A DNA stretch of 64,000 nucleotides, from positions 1-64,000 of the forward strand of contig NZ_JAMQBK010000016.1 in the NCBI RefSeq assembly GCF_023701485.1. The letters run 5' to 3'. Source of the stretch: Aporhodopirellula aestuarii (GTDB lineage: Bacteria; Planctomycetota; Planctomycetia; Pirellulales; Pirellulaceae). The notes under the pieces were generated by a model. It searched no databases and was not told the origin of the DNA. It saw only the letters and a list, made by a program, of their open reading frames with translations. This document shows positions 27,639 through 37,782 of the stretch, piece by piece; position 1 is the stretch's first letter, and the number at the start of each line of letters is the position of its first letter. Position numbers and translations under genes: made by a program.

Positions 27639-30092
27639 TCAGAAGATCTCGAGTGCCACCAAGGAATAACGCACGATCAAACCGGCAACCACGACGCTGA
27701 CCATGCTCATGAGTTTGATCAAGATGTTCAAGCTCGGGCCACTCGTGTCCTTGAACGGATCACCCACCGTGTCACCAACCACCGCGGCTTTGTGAGCAGC
27801 GCTCCCTTTGCCCCCGTGGTGTCCGGCTTCGATGTATTTCTTCGCGTTGTCCCACATCCCGCCGCTGTTTGCCATGAACACGGCCAAGCAAAACCCGCTG
27901 GTCAAGCACCCGGTTAACAACCCGAGCACCCCACCAACTCCCAACAGCAGACCGACAACAATCGGTAGAAGCAGGCCGAGTAAACTCGGCAAAATCATTT
28001 CCCGCTGCGCCGCTTTGGTACTGATTTCAATCGGGCGTTGATAATCCGGCGTCACCGTGCCATCCAGGATCCCCGGGTTTTCTTCAAATTGCCGCCGCAC
28101 CTCAATCACCATTCCATTTGCAGCCCTGCCCACCGACTTCATCGTCATCGCACAAAACAGGAACGTGCTCATCGCCCCAAGGAAGATGCCAACGAGCACC
28201 CTCGGATTCATCAGCGTGGTGTCGAAGTAATGCAGAAAGTCTTGCAACGTCGCTTCGGAAACATGGACGCGTTCTCCTTCGATCGCGGTGGACACCACGT
28301 CATCAGTGATCCCATCTCCGCCGGCGACCGCATGCCACGAGGCCCGTTGTTCGGGCGTTTCCGAGCGTGTCGGCATGATCAAATACGTTTGTGTTCCCTC
28401 CGGCGTTTTTTCGATCATCAAACTATTGTTGAGTTTGAAGTAACCGTCTCCGGAAACCTCCGACGCGACGTCTTCTCCCCAACGATCAAACCCGTCTCGC
28501 ACCCCTTCCACATACGCCGCCAACAGCGCCAACGCCGTCAATGCCGCCGAACCGATCGCGAATCCCTTCCCGGTCGCTGCCGTGGTGTTACCAAGACTGT
28601 CGAGAGCATCCGTCCGCTCCCTCACGATGGGTTCGAGTCCAGCCATCTCGGCGTTGCCGCCTGCATTGTCAGCGATCGGACCGTAAGCATCTGTCGCCAA
28701 CGTGATCCCAAGCGTGCTCAACATCCCCACCGCTGCCAGGCCGACACCATACAATCCGAGCGAGAATCGATTGAGATCATTGAAGTGACCACCGTTGGCG
28801 AATCCGAACGCCAGAAACATCGCTGCCGAGACGACCAACACCGGAAACCACACGCTCAACATCCCATCGGCAACACCGCCGATAATAATGGTTGCTGACC
28901 CCGTCTCCGCTTCCGCCGCGAGATGCTGAGTCGTCGCATACTCGTCGCTCGTTACCCGTTCGGTCCACCAACCGATCGCCCAACCGGCCATCAGTCCGAC
29001 GATCACACTGATCGCGATCCCCGGAATGAGGTCAAAAAACATCGTTCCAGGAACACGCGGCATCAACCACATAGCGAAGAAAACAGATCCGATCGTCACC
29101 AGCAGCGACGAAAGGTTGATCCCGCGGGCGAGAGCTTGCAGCAGCGCTTTCTGAGAAAGTTTGTCGCCAGTCTTAACCGCGTAAACGCCTGCGATCGAAC
29201 ACAGGATCCCGAGCGATGCGATCGCCAACGGCAACACCATCGCATGCAATTGAGCGGACACAACGTCGCCACCTTCGGGCAACATTCCCTGCTGGGTCAT
29301 CGCGGCAACGCCGAGCGCTGAGGCCGCCAAAATCGATCCCGTGTAGGACTCATAGAGGTCCGCCCCCATCCCCGCAACGTCTCCGACGTTATCGCCGACG
29401 TTATCCGCGATCGTCGCCGGGTTCCGTGGCGAGTCTTCCGCTAGACTCTGTTCGACTTTTCCGACCAAGTCGGCACCGACGTCGGCGGCCTTTGTGAAAA
29501 TGCCACCGCCCACCCGGGCAAACAACGCCTGGGCACTCGCCCCCATCCCGAACGTAAGCATCGTTACTGAGATTTGGTGTAGGCTCATTTCGGCATCTTC
29601 ACCACCGACCAGCGGCACGCCCCAATAAAGAATCGCGAACCAGATACACAAGTACAGCAACCCCATCCCGACGACGGTCAGTCCCATCACCGCGCCGCTG
29701 CGGAAGGCGACCTGCAATCCGTCATTGAGTGACACTCGGGCTCCGGCGGCGGTGCGACTGCTCGCCTGCGTGGCGGTTCGCATCCCAATCCAGCCGCACA
29801 AACCGCTGAAAAGTCCCCCGGTCAAAAATGCGATCGGCGAAAATACGGACAACACCCGCAACCCGACCGCCGCAAACGCGAGTAACAAGGTCACCGCCAC
29901 AAAAACGATCGCGACTACCTTGTTCTGCTGATTCAAGTATGCCCCCGCGCCGACGCGAACACTCTCCGCGATCGCTCGCATCTCCTCGGTGCCCTCATCC
30001 GCTTTCATCATTTGCTGATGAAAGTACCTAGCCCAAAACAAGGCGAGCACTGATGTTCCTGTCGCAAGTGACCAAACTAGAATCGCGTCCAC
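27639..30092 (-). CDS. hppA: Membrane-bound pyrophosphatase (K+-dependent type) with loop insertion
   Basis: An ion-pumping PPase of 817 residues that couples PPi hydrolysis to H+ or Na+ export across a membrane. Signatures are [20 protein letters not shown], the substrate loop [22 protein letters not shown], and the C-terminal [22 protein letters not shown]. The [14 protein letters not shown] block carries Ala and Gly at the two positions that are Lys and Thr in K+-independent enzymes, so K+-dependent activity is expected; H+ versus Na+ specificity is not decidable by eye. About 85-95 extra residues (about 534-627) interrupt the loop after AAYVEG and before [10 protein letters not shown], making it longer than the usual 650-720. 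About 16 membrane spans are expected. Confidence 0.95.
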   Translation of the reverse strand: MDAILVWSLATGTSVLALFWARYFHQQMMKADEGTEEMRAIAESVRVGAGAYLNQQNKVVAIVFVAVTLLLAFAAVGLRVLSVFSPIAFLTGGLFSGLCGWIGMRTATQASSRTAAGARVSLNDGLQVAFRSGAVMGLTVVGMGLLYLCIWFAILYWGVPLVGGEDAEMSLHQISVTMLTFGMGASAQALFARVGGGIFTKAADVGADLVGKVEQSLAEDSPRNPATIADNVGDNVGDVAGMGADLYESYTGSILAASALGVAAMTQQGMLPEGGDVVSAQLHAMVLPLAIASLGILCSIAGVYAVKTGDKLSQKALLQALARGINLSSLLVTIGSVFFAMWLMPRVPGTMFFDLIPGIAISVIVGLMAGWAIGWWTERVTSDEYATTQHLAAEAETGSATIIIGGVADGMLSVWFPVLVVSAAMFLAFGFANGGHFNDLNRFSLGLYGVGLAAVGMLSTLGITLATDAYGPIADNAGGNAEMAGLEPIVRERTDALDSLGNTTAATGKGFAIGSAALTALALLAAYVEGVRDGFDRWGEDVASEVSGDGYFKLNNSLMIEKTPEGTQTYLIMPTRSETPEQRASWHAVAGGDGITDDVVSTAIEGERVHVSEATLQDFLHYFDTTLMNPRVLVGIFLGAMSTFLFCAMTMKSVGRAANGMVIEVRRQFEENPGILDGTVTPDYQRPIEISTKAAQREMILPSLLGLLLPIVVGLLLGVGGVLGLLTGCLTSGFCLAVFMANSGGMWDNAKKYIEAGHHGGKGSAAHKAAVVGDTVGDPFKDTSGPSLNILIKLMSMVSVVVAGLIVRYSLVALEIF

Positions 30093-30516
30093 TCGGTTAT
30101 CCTCCCTAAGTTGCGTAATAAAGGTTCTATAGATGCCCTAAATGGTAGCTTAACAGGATCACGAGTGTCCGGTGAGGGCGGGCATCGATTTTCCAATTCT
30201 CCCCACTCGCCCACAGATTCCGTGTCCGCTCCCGCTATCAAAATCGCATCCTTCAGATAAGCGTTGGTCAGAACATCTTTCGCAGCTCGAGGGATGGACG
30301 CCATCACACGCCCCGCCAACCCCGGATGAGCTGCCGAGTGTCAGACCAAATTGCCATACGAAAACATGATGAACACCAAAAGATCGCACTGCAATCACCG
30401 GGCCGGTTGCCGTCCCGCCCGCTTAGCGTAGTAAACTAAGTAGGTGCCACCTGGACCGGATCGTGTCCAGCCCGCGTCTCCTCATCGCACCTTGTCCTGA
30501 ATTGAGTCGCTCAACC
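30093..30516. other. Intergenic region between divergent hppA and cytochrome genes
   Basis: 424 bases separating the starts of two divergent genes; it must hold both promoters. Short frames such as minus 30077-30319 show no recognisable domain and overlap the hppA start. I could not pick out convincing -35/-10 pairs or an operator. Confidence 0.4.
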
Positions 30517-32736
30517 ATGTCATCTTCACATTGGTTCTCCCGCGTTTCCGTGCTCACGGTTTGGTTCGGATCGATCGCAATCTTATCAGCCGGTTCGCTC
30601 GCCAACGCCGACGACGACGGGGCGAGCAAGTCATCACGGTTGGCAGCCGACGTCAAAGAGTTGCTGCGTTCTCGCTGCTCCCAGTGTCACGGCAACCACC
30701 AAAAGCTCGCGGACTTGAATGTCCTTTCCCACGAATCGCTTCTCGAAGACGACCAAGTCGTTCCGGGCGACGCGAGCAATTCACGTTTGTACGAAATTTT
30801 GCTTGAGGAAGATGAAGACACGCGGATGCCCAAAGGAGCCCCGCCGCTCTCCGAAAAAGAACTCGCACTCGTGCGACACTGGATCGAAGCCGACGCGCCG
30901 GCGTTCCCCGCCGACATCAAACAACCGATCGAACAGGACCGTGACGATTCGCTCAACCAACTCGTCGGGGTTGACTACGTCCTCAAACAAATCCTCGCGC
31001 ACCAACGAACGCTTCCCGTCGAAAAACGCGTGCGGATGCGTTACTTCAGCTGCAATCATTTGATCGCCGGCGGTGCCACTCGCGAACAACTCGACCTGCA
31101 ACGCAAAGCACTCGCCAAAGCGGCCAACCATCTTTCCTATCAAACACGCATCGCCCCGCTGACGATCGTGGATGGCGAAACGGCCACGGTTTTCGCGTAC
31201 GACCTGCGTGACCTCGGATGGCACGTGCAACCGTATCGCGACGCAACCAATGCGGCCAACCGAGCGGAATACAATCTGTTTGACCTCGTCTTGCTCGAAT
31301 ACCCCTATTCGATCGGGTACGAAGCTTCGGAGACTTACGATCGGCTCGCGATGGAATACATGCATCCCGCCGGCATGGTTCGCCCGATCCCTTATGTCCG
31401 CGTAGATTGGTTCTGCAGCACCGCTCTGCAACCGGCGCTCTACAACGATCTGATGCAGTTACCGCGTCATCTCGATCAATTGGAAAAACAACTCGGTGTT
31501 GATTCACGTGCCAACATCCGCGACGGCATCGCCCAACGCGGAGCGGTCGCGGTGTCCGGCGTTTCGCACAACAACCGTGCGATGGAACGTCACCCATCCA
31601 ATCACGGGTCCTATTGGAAGAGCATCGACTATGCATCGAGCAAGGGACGTGACAACTTGTTTGCCGATCCGATCAATCTGCACGGTGCGGGCGGTGAAAT
31701 GATCTTCTCGCTACCTAACGGGTTGCAAGGCTACTATCTCGCAACCGGGGATGGGCTGCGACTCGACGCGGCACCAACGACGATTGTCACGGACAAATTC
31801 TCCGAAGACAAAAACGTCCGCAACGGGTTGTCTTGCATCCGCTGTCACGACCGCGGCATGAAACCGTTTCGCGATGACGTCCGGGTCTCCGTGATTGATC
31901 TGCCCGGCAGCTACGGTTTCGATAAACGCAAAGTCGCCGAACTGTATCCGCCCAAAGAAGTCATGGACGAACTGCTCGAAGAAGACCGGATACGTTTCCT
32001 CACGGCGATGAAGAAAGTGAACGGCGACGACTCCGACAACGAAGCACTCACCCCGGTGGCACGCCGCTTTCTCGACGCACCGATCGCGTACCACACCGCG
32101 GTCGGTGAACTTGGGCTGCAAAGTCAAAATGCGTTCGAGGGGATGTTCCGCTCACCCCAGTTCGCGGGCGCCGGCCTCGTGCCGCTGAGTAACAACGGCG
32201 TCATCCGCCGGGACATGTGGGAGGACTACTTCCCGTCGATCGTCCAATTCCTCGGGCTCGGCGTTCCCGTGATTCCGATCGACGGGATCACACGCCCAGA
32301 TTTCCTGGTGGACAATTCCAACATTTCCGTTGCACTGACCACGTCCAACGCCAACAACCTCTACAGCCCTGGCGATGACCTCGTGATCTTCGCAAAGAAC
32401 GAAGGTCACACCACGGTCTATGTCGAAATGATCGGCACCGGCGTCGGGGGAGAGAAAGTTGTCCTCGTGCCAGCTGGCAAAACCCTCCAACCGGGCGAAA
32501 CCTTGCGGTTTCCCGAGAAAGGTGCCCTCAAAGTTCAGTCCACGCTGGGCAACGAAGCAATCACCCTCTTTGCGAGCTTGGATGAATTTGCCGCCGGACA
32601 GGTTTTGCGAGCAAAGAACATGGCCGACCGCTACGTCCATCCGTTTTACAGTCTGAACGTGCATGGCGGCATCGCTCAAATCAACCACAAAGCCACCAAG
32701 ATCGAAAAGCATACGATCACCATTGAGACTCGTTAA
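30517..32736 (+). CDS. Planctomycete-type cytochrome c domain protein (secreted, di-haem)
   Basis: A 739-residue secreted protein. Signal peptide: MSSSHWFSRVSVLTVWFGS and onwards to about residue 31 (SLANA). A planctomycete cytochrome c domain has CSQCH at 54-58 and the usual follow-on (SRLYEILLEEDEDTRMPKGAPPLSEKE). A long unclassified region of about 300 residues comes next, then a second haem motif CIRCH (440-444) and a beta-rich C terminus. Unlike the 2.4-kb gene it lacks the DUF1587/1592 series. It is probably a periplasmic electron-transfer or oxidative enzyme of unknown substrate. The downstream secreted TolB-like gene starts 29 bases later on the same strand, so an operon is likely. 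ATG 30517 is used since it gives the signal peptide. Confidence 0.85.
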   Translation: MSSSHWFSRVSVLTVWFGSIAILSAGSLANADDDGASKSSRLAADVKELLRSRCSQCHGNHQKLADLNVLSHESLLEDDQVVPGDASNSRLYEILLEEDEDTRMPKGAPPLSEKELALVRHWIEADAPAFPADIKQPIEQDRDDSLNQLVGVDYVLKQILAHQRTLPVEKRVRMRYFSCNHLIAGGATREQLDLQRKALAKAANHLSYQTRIAPLTIVDGETATVFAYDLRDLGWHVQPYRDATNAANRAEYNLFDLVLLEYPYSIGYEASETYDRLAMEYMHPAGMVRPIPYVRVDWFCSTALQPALYNDLMQLPRHLDQLEKQLGVDSRANIRDGIAQRGAVAVSGVSHNNRAMERHPSNHGSYWKSIDYASSKGRDNLFADPINLHGAGGEMIFSLPNGLQGYYLATGDGLRLDAAPTTIVTDKFSEDKNVRNGLSCIRCHDRGMKPFRDDVRVSVIDLPGSYGFDKRKVAELYPPKEVMDELLEEDRIRFLTAMKKVNGDDSDNEALTPVARRFLDAPIAYHTAVGELGLQSQNAFEGMFRSPQFAGAGLVPLSNNGVIRRDMWEDYFPSIVQFLGLGVPVIPIDGITRPDFLVDNSNISVALTTSNANNLYSPGDDLVIFAKNEGHTTVYVEMIGTGVGGEKVVLVPAGKTLQPGETLRFPEKGALKVQSTLGNEAITLFASLDEFAAGQVLRAKNMADRYVHPFYSLNVHGGIAQINHKATKIEKHTITIETR

Positions 32737-32765
32737 TTGCCCGCCTTCAACTCATCACGTTTTCG

Positions 32766-34184
32766 ATGAAAGTCATCACGATGAAAACCAAGTTTGGCCG
32801 ACTTCTCTTCGCCGTCCTCATGATCGGCATGAGTTCCGTGTTCAGTCCGCCCGCGAACGCCGCCGACGAACTCGAAAGGGAGTTGGTCCGTGTCTCCAAA
32901 GAGATCCTCAAACACGCCAAGGCGGAAGGCTACCGAAATATCGGCGTCCTCAAATTCGCCGTCGAAAACAAATCAGACCCCTTGGGTGGACATGATTCCG
33001 CGCTCGGCCGTCGATTGGCCAATAAACTCGAAATGGCCCTCATTCTGAACGTCGACATCACCGACCCGATCGGCGTCGCGAAGCATGCTAGCGACACGGC
33101 GGCCACAATCGCGGGAGCAAGCCATGTCTCGAACTCACTCGACGCACGCCAGCGACTGTTCACGAAGAACTACCCCATGTCATGGGGATCCAAGGACTTG
33201 CCCATTGATGCCTTCTACACCGGTTCCGCGGTTCTGACGCAAGATCTTTCCCAAATCGTCGTCGGGATTCGAGTACTCGATGGCAAGACCGCATCACTCG
33301 AATGGCTGCCGGACTCGCAATTCAAAACCAAACCTGGCTTCGACGAATTAATGGATGCGGGCCAAAGTTTCACCACACGAGGCATCTTTGACGCTGCCAA
33401 TATCAAACTAACCGAATCAGAGCGAAAAGAGAAAGCGACCGAGGCGGCGACGTTGACATCTCTCGACGTGTCAGACGCATCCGACCAGCAGCGGACCAGC
33501 AGCAAGCATCCGCTCTCGGCCGACAATCCTGATTCACCGGTCAAGTTTGAAGTCCACTACGATAACCAACCTCAACCGATTCGTATCGAGGGAGGACTCG
33601 CCTTCGTTGCCGAACCCAAAGAGCATCAAAATGTCATGTTTGTTGTCCGTCGCAAGGGCAACGAGCGTCCGCGTCTCGCCGTCGTCGTCAAGGTCAACGG
33701 GGAAAACACCCTGAAGAAAGAAACGTTACCTGACGCGAAGTGTGGGGCTTGGATTTTTGAACCACACATGGATGTGTTCGGCATCAAGGGTTACCAAATC
33801 AGTCAAAACGAACGGGAACCGTTCCACGTGCTATCAAACAGCGAGTCGATTGCAAAAGAAATCGATTACGGCTCCCACGCGGGAACGATCTCCATTTCGG
33901 TATTCCCGGAGCTCAAGACGCAGCCGAAATCCGATCCGATCACGCCGGCAAACGATCTGCTCGCCCTGCTCGAAGATGCCGAGCATCCCACCGACAAACC
34001 CAGCACTTTGGCGGCCCTTCGCTCGAAATTGGATCCGTCGTTTAACCACCTCGCCACCCGAGGTTTGATCGCCGGCCAAGGACGGATCAAAGCGGAGGTC
34101 GAAAAGACAACCATGAAACGCGATTCCGTTCCACTGATGACGGCGACGCTTCGCTATTACAGCCCGAGCGATCTTCCCGAGTAA
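32766..34184 (+). CDS. Secreted TolB/CsgG-like domain protein, unknown function
   Basis: A 472-residue protein with a signal peptide (hydrophobic core FGRLLFAVLMIGMSS, cleavage near PANAA at about residue 33). The next 170 residues (YRNIGVLKFAV, GRRLANKLEMALIL, AFYTGSAVLTQDLSQIVVGIRVLD) look like the TolB N-terminal/CsgG/FlgO fold used to build periplasmic or outer-membrane complexes. The second half has no recognised domain, with a beta-rich region and a C-terminal helical part. The same IGVLRF type of start occurs in the C-terminal half of the neighbouring convergent kinase (34207-37149), which hints at a common ancestry or shared partner. ATG 32781 is an alternative start. Confidence 0.65.
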   Translation: MKVITMKTKFGRLLFAVLMIGMSSVFSPPANAADELERELVRVSKEILKHAKAEGYRNIGVLKFAVENKSDPLGGHDSALGRRLANKLEMALILNVDITDPIGVAKHASDTAATIAGASHVSNSLDARQRLFTKNYPMSWGSKDLPIDAFYTGSAVLTQDLSQIVVGIRVLDGKTASLEWLPDSQFKTKPGFDELMDAGQSFTTRGIFDAANIKLTESERKEKATEAATLTSLDVSDASDQQRTSSKHPLSADNPDSPVKFEVHYDNQPQPIRIEGGLAFVAEPKEHQNVMFVVRRKGNERPRLAVVVKVNGENTLKKETLPDAKCGAWIFEPHMDVFGIKGYQISQNEREPFHVLSNSESIAKEIDYGSHAGTISISVFPELKTQPKSDPITPANDLLALLEDAEHPTDKPSTLAALRSKLDPSFNHLATRGLIAGQGRIKAEVEKTTMKRDSVPLMTATLRYYSPSDLPE

Positions 34185-34206
34185 ATCTAATCCGCTCGGG
34201 TTCGGT

Positions 34207-37149
34207 CTATCCGAACCGCAATACGCTATACGTTTCGGCCGCTTGTTCGAGCAGCGTCATCGAAGTCATCGCCGGATGTTTGCACAAAACCAACGGCAGC
34301 ATCGGCAACTGAGCCGCGATCAGCCGTGCCAACAACAGATCCGGTGGCTCACGCTCGGCGAGATCATTCCGTCTCAGTTGCAAGATCGCCGCATTGATCG
34401 TCGGTCCAAATGGGCCATAGGGCAATTCAGACAAACGCTTTTCGCGGGCGGCGAAATATCCCATGCCACCGATCGTCGGCGACCATTCCAAATCAGAATC
34501 CAATTTGGCGGCCTCAATGAAATTACTCGACTGCTCATGGATGTCGATCAACAGTCCGCGTGCGAACCGGTCTTCTTCCATAGCCACGTTGTCTCGGATT
34601 AACCCGATCGCCGATTGAATGGCACGATCAGCATTGCCGCGGAACCACTCGGCACGGGCAAGCTCGGTTTTCAAAAATCGCGAGGCCGGGTGCAAACCGG
34701 TAGCCCGCCGCATGAACTGCATCCCTTGCGAATCTTCCAACTGAATAATCTTCAGCCAACCCGCCTGATGATGGACCTGCCAATGATTCGGACTCGTTCG
34801 CACGAGACTGCGGAGAGTGTCGTCGGCGGTGTCGAAGTCCGCAAGCACCTGGTAATTCAACATCGCGCGTGCCAACAACGCATCGCGATTCCCCGGTGAC
34901 AGCGCGAGTGCTCGGGAAGATGCCTCTTGGCTGAGTGAAACCAGATCGTTCGCCTGTTCATCGTCCTCGCGTGCGGCAAGACTGATCGCGGTGAGGGCAA
35001 CACCCGCGTGCGCTTGGGCGTAATTTGAATCAACGGAAAGGGCATGTTGAAAACACCGCAACGCCGTTTTCATGGCCTCGGCGGTGTCGGGATCCGAAAG
35101 CGTACGTCCTTTGACAAGGCACGTAAATGCTTCCGGATTACTCAGTTTGCCGTTCTCGTCGTTCTGCGATAGTTCGCGTCCGATCGCAGCGGCGAGTTCC
35201 TGGGCGAGTTCAGCCTGTTCGATCAAGTTGTCGCCCGCAGCGGTCGGAATCACCAACCCTTCGATCAGATAGCCCGTCCGCCCCGAGATGATGTCAACGT
35301 TCACCGTCATGATTCGCTTGGTACCCGTTGCGTCGAGCCCGATCGGGTCCGGCCCCGCCTGAGTGAGCGAGAAAGTCCCCGTCACCAATGCGTCAACTTC
35401 GAGTAACCTCGCCGCTTCGCGAAACTCTTCTGGCTGCGTCGCCGTGATCGGCACGTATTTGGGAACCGTGATTCCATCGATTCGCGAAAGTTCGTTGACG
35501 AGCAACCCAGACAACAATTCTCCTTGATCGAGCATGCGATCGGGAGGAACGGCGTCATCGTTCGAAATTGTCGCGGCGCTAGCATTCTGGAACCGCAGCA
35601 CACCGATCGAACGGATCGCTCGCAACTCTCCCTTCGCCTTTCCGGGTAGCAACGTCGCACCGAGCACGCCACCAGCGACCGCGCCGCCTAATAGTTCGAC
35701 CAACCGACGTCGGCTGATCACGACGCTTCCATCATGCCTCGCCTCGTTGGCACCGATGAGCGTGGAACCGTCCCGACTTGGGTTACGAAGCCCCGGGCCA
35801 GACGACTGTAACGTGTTGAGCACTTCCGCAGCGGAAGGTCTCGCCGACGGATCCTTGGAAAGCATCGAAAGAATAAGATCCGCCAATGCGACGTCGTCGC
35901 GGCGACGCGCGGGATCGGCGAGCGGCTGCTTTTCCAGCACCGCGGTAAATCGCTTCGTTGCCGTCTCGCCTGAAAAAGCAGGTCGCCCAAACATCGCTTC
36001 AAACAAGACACATCCCAACGAAAACACATCAGCGGCGGGCGTGATGACTCCCCCGCGCGCTTGTTCGGGGGCCATGTATCCAGGGGTTCCCAAGATCATG
36101 CCGACACGGGTCGCCGAATCGTTGTCAGAGATTTTGCGGGCGTTCTCAGGCGTCAGGATGGGCGAGAGGCCCGAGTCCTGTTGCCAATTCGTCGACCCCA
36201 CTCGCGAGAGGCCAAAGTCGAATAACTTCAAACTCGATCCAAAGCCACTTTTCGAGTCGCCGCTGTTGCTCCCGCCCTCGCCATCAGACGTCGACGGCCG
36301 CGCGCGATTCATCACCATCACGTTTTCGGGTTTGATGTCACGATGGATCACGCCGCTTGCGTGAGCGACCGCGAGCGCGTCGGCGAGTTGGATGCCCCAA
36401 TTGCGAATCTGCTGAGTCGTGATCGGCTCGCTCGCGATTCGATCCTTTTGCATCCGGTGCATCAATGTTTCACCACGCAGATGCTCCATCACGACATAAG
36501 GCATGCCCTCATAGACGCCGATGTCAAACAATTCCACAATATGCGGGTGGGTCAGTGCAGCGACCGCTTTAGCCTCACGCTGGAATCGCTCGACCAAGAC
36601 GTGTGATTGTCGATCATGCAACGAGAGCATCTTGATCGCAACACTCCGATCCAATCGTGTATCGGTCGCACGATAAACGATGCCCATCCCGCCACGACCA
36701 AGCACGCTGGTCAACAGGTACGGACCGATCGTGTCACCGAGGTTAGGCAGATCATCGGGAGTTTCGTCGGCACCATGTTTGTCGGCTGCCGCTATTCCGA
36801 TCGCCTCCGTCGGCGCACCATGAACATCACCTGGGGTGGGATGACCATGTTCGGTATCACTCGTTGTGCTACCTGCCCCCGCAGCGATCTTGGCGACGTC
36901 CAACTGACCACTCGAAGGCCCACCTTCACGATGTTCTCGCATCAGTTCTTCTAAGATTGCTTCGAGTTCGGTACGAAGCAGCGGCGCGTGCTCGCCGCCA
37001 TACCGCTCGACGAGTGGAGCGATCTCGGTCTGCACACTTTGGGGGTCGCCCCCGGTGCGTAACACTTCTCGTACGCGAGATTCATACTCAAGACAGATCG
37101 CGTCGAGCCGCGCCAGTTCACGAGCAGGTAGATCACTGAGTTTCATCAT
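34207..37149 (-). CDS. Ser/Thr protein kinase with TolB-like and TPR domains
   Basis: A 980-residue Hanks kinase. An N-terminal segment of about 140 residues contains a helical region and Gly/Ser/His-rich linker. The kinase domain (about 141-450) has GRGGMGIVY, AIKML, HRDIKPEN, DFGLSR and GTPGYMAPEQ. A single span (about 478-498, after basic SRRR) separates it from an outside C-terminal half: a TolB-like region (RSIGVLRFQ and LVTGTFSL) and then about 300 residues of TPR-like helices (AMKTALRCFQHALSVDSNYAQAHAGVALTA). This is the classical kinase-inside, sensor-outside layout and differs from the kinase at 15.8 kb. It begins inside the sigma gene (17-base overlap), so the two are translationally coupled. 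Confidence 0.92.
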   Translation of the reverse strand: MMKLSDLPARELARLDAICLEYESRVREVLRTGGDPQSVQTEIAPLVERYGGEHAPLLRTELEAILEELMREHREGGPSSGQLDVAKIAAGAGSTTSDTEHGHPTPGDVHGAPTEAIGIAAADKHGADETPDDLPNLGDTIGPYLLTSVLGRGGMGIVYRATDTRLDRSVAIKMLSLHDRQSHVLVERFQREAKAVAALTHPHIVELFDIGVYEGMPYVVMEHLRGETLMHRMQKDRIASEPITTQQIRNWGIQLADALAVAHASGVIHRDIKPENVMVMNRARPSTSDGEGGSNSGDSKSGFGSSLKLFDFGLSRVGSTNWQQDSGLSPILTPENARKISDNDSATRVGMILGTPGYMAPEQARGGVITPAADVFSLGCVLFEAMFGRPAFSGETATKRFTAVLEKQPLADPARRRDDVALADLILSMLSKDPSARPSAAEVLNTLQSSGPGLRNPSRDGSTLIGANEARHDGSVVISRRRLVELLGGAVAGGVLGATLLPGKAKGELRAIRSIGVLRFQNASAATISNDDAVPPDRMLDQGELLSGLLVNELSRIDGITVPKYVPITATQPEEFREAARLLEVDALVTGTFSLTQAGPDPIGLDATGTKRIMTVNVDIISGRTGYLIEGLVIPTAAGDNLIEQAELAQELAAAIGRELSQNDENGKLSNPEAFTCLVKGRTLSDPDTAEAMKTALRCFQHALSVDSNYAQAHAGVALTAISLAAREDDEQANDLVSLSQEASSRALALSPGNRDALLARAMLNYQVLADFDTADDTLRSLVRTSPNHWQVHHQAGWLKIIQLEDSQGMQFMRRATGLHPASRFLKTELARAEWFRGNADRAIQSAIGLIRDNVAMEEDRFARGLLIDIHEQSSNFIEAAKLDSDLEWSPTIGGMGYFAAREKRLSELPYGPFGPTINAAILQLRRNDLAEREPPDLLLARLIAAQLPMLPLVLCKHPAMTSMTLLEQAAETYSVLRFG

Positions 37150-37777
37150 GCTCCTCCTCCGACTCGCGCTGTTCCGACCACGTCTTGCGAATTAATTGCA
37201 ATCGACGCTCAACCGCCCGCTTGCTGATGTCCAAGCGCCCGGCGATTTCATCGACCAAATATCCGTCCATTCTCAACACCGCGATCTCTCTCAATTGTGC
37301 GTCAGGCAACGCGTCGAGCAATTGTTCACAAGCTTCCGCCAGCTCGGCTCGCACGTCGGGCCGCGCCGCATCATCTCCGCCGCCCATCTGTTCCAACCCG
37401 GCCGGCCCCGCATCGCCTCGCGCGTCGAGGAAAACCGATTCTCCTCGAACGTTGCCGCCACCTCTCTTTTGACGTGTCTGGCGGCGTAAATGTGCGTTCA
37501 CTTTTCGGCTGGTTAGCGTGATTAACAATCCCCACAGGTTATCCGGCCCAGCCAAATCAGGAAACTGATCCCGCCGGACCCCCGCGATGAAACTATGGAA
37601 CGCTGACAACGCGATGTCCTCCTCATCGCCCGTGCGACGAAGATTTTTGGGTAATCGCGTCCCCGCGAGCCTTACGAGTGGATGGAAGTAACGTTCCCAC
37701 AGAATGGTCGTTGCCTGCTCGTCACCGTCACGAACCTGGTCAAGCAACTCCGCAAATTTCTCGAACGTGTATTCCAT
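37133..37777 (-). CDS. ECF RNA polymerase sigma factor (kinase-linked)
   Basis: A 214-residue ECF sigma factor. Region 2 covers about residues 20-90 (ILWERYFHPLVRLAGTRL, DEEDIALSAFHSFIAGV) and region 4 about 150-200 with the helix-turn-helix DEIAGRLDISKRAVERRLQLIRKTW. Between them is a Gly/Ala/Asp-rich linker of about 45 residues. The EDIALSAFHSF motif is typical of the planctomycete sigma groups beside kinases. Its 3' end overlaps the kinase start by 17 bases, so phosphorylation by that kinase is the likely control. No anti-sigma factor is found nearby. It is upstream of the kinase and downstream of the YgfZ-like gene. Confidence 0.9.
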   Translation of the reverse strand: MEYTFEKFAELLDQVRDGDEQATTILWERYFHPLVRLAGTRLPKNLRRTGDEEDIALSAFHSFIAGVRRDQFPDLAGPDNLWGLLITLTSRKVNAHLRRQTRQKRGGGNVRGESVFLDARGDAGPAGLEQMGGGDDAARPDVRAELAEACEQLLDALPDAQLREIAVLRMDGYLVDEIAGRLDISKRAVERRLQLIRKTWSEQRESEEEHDETQ

Positions 37778-37782
37778 TGCCT

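Noticed and set aside
27198-27917. Plus-strand open frame of 239 codons
   Set aside because: Most of it lies antisense to the pyrophosphatase gene and its unique part has no recognisable domain.
34207-37149. The kinase's SRRRLVELLGGAVAGG could be read as a Tat signal
   Set aside because: It lies in the middle of the protein after an intracellular kinase domain, so it is better explained as a single membrane span with basic residues on the inside.
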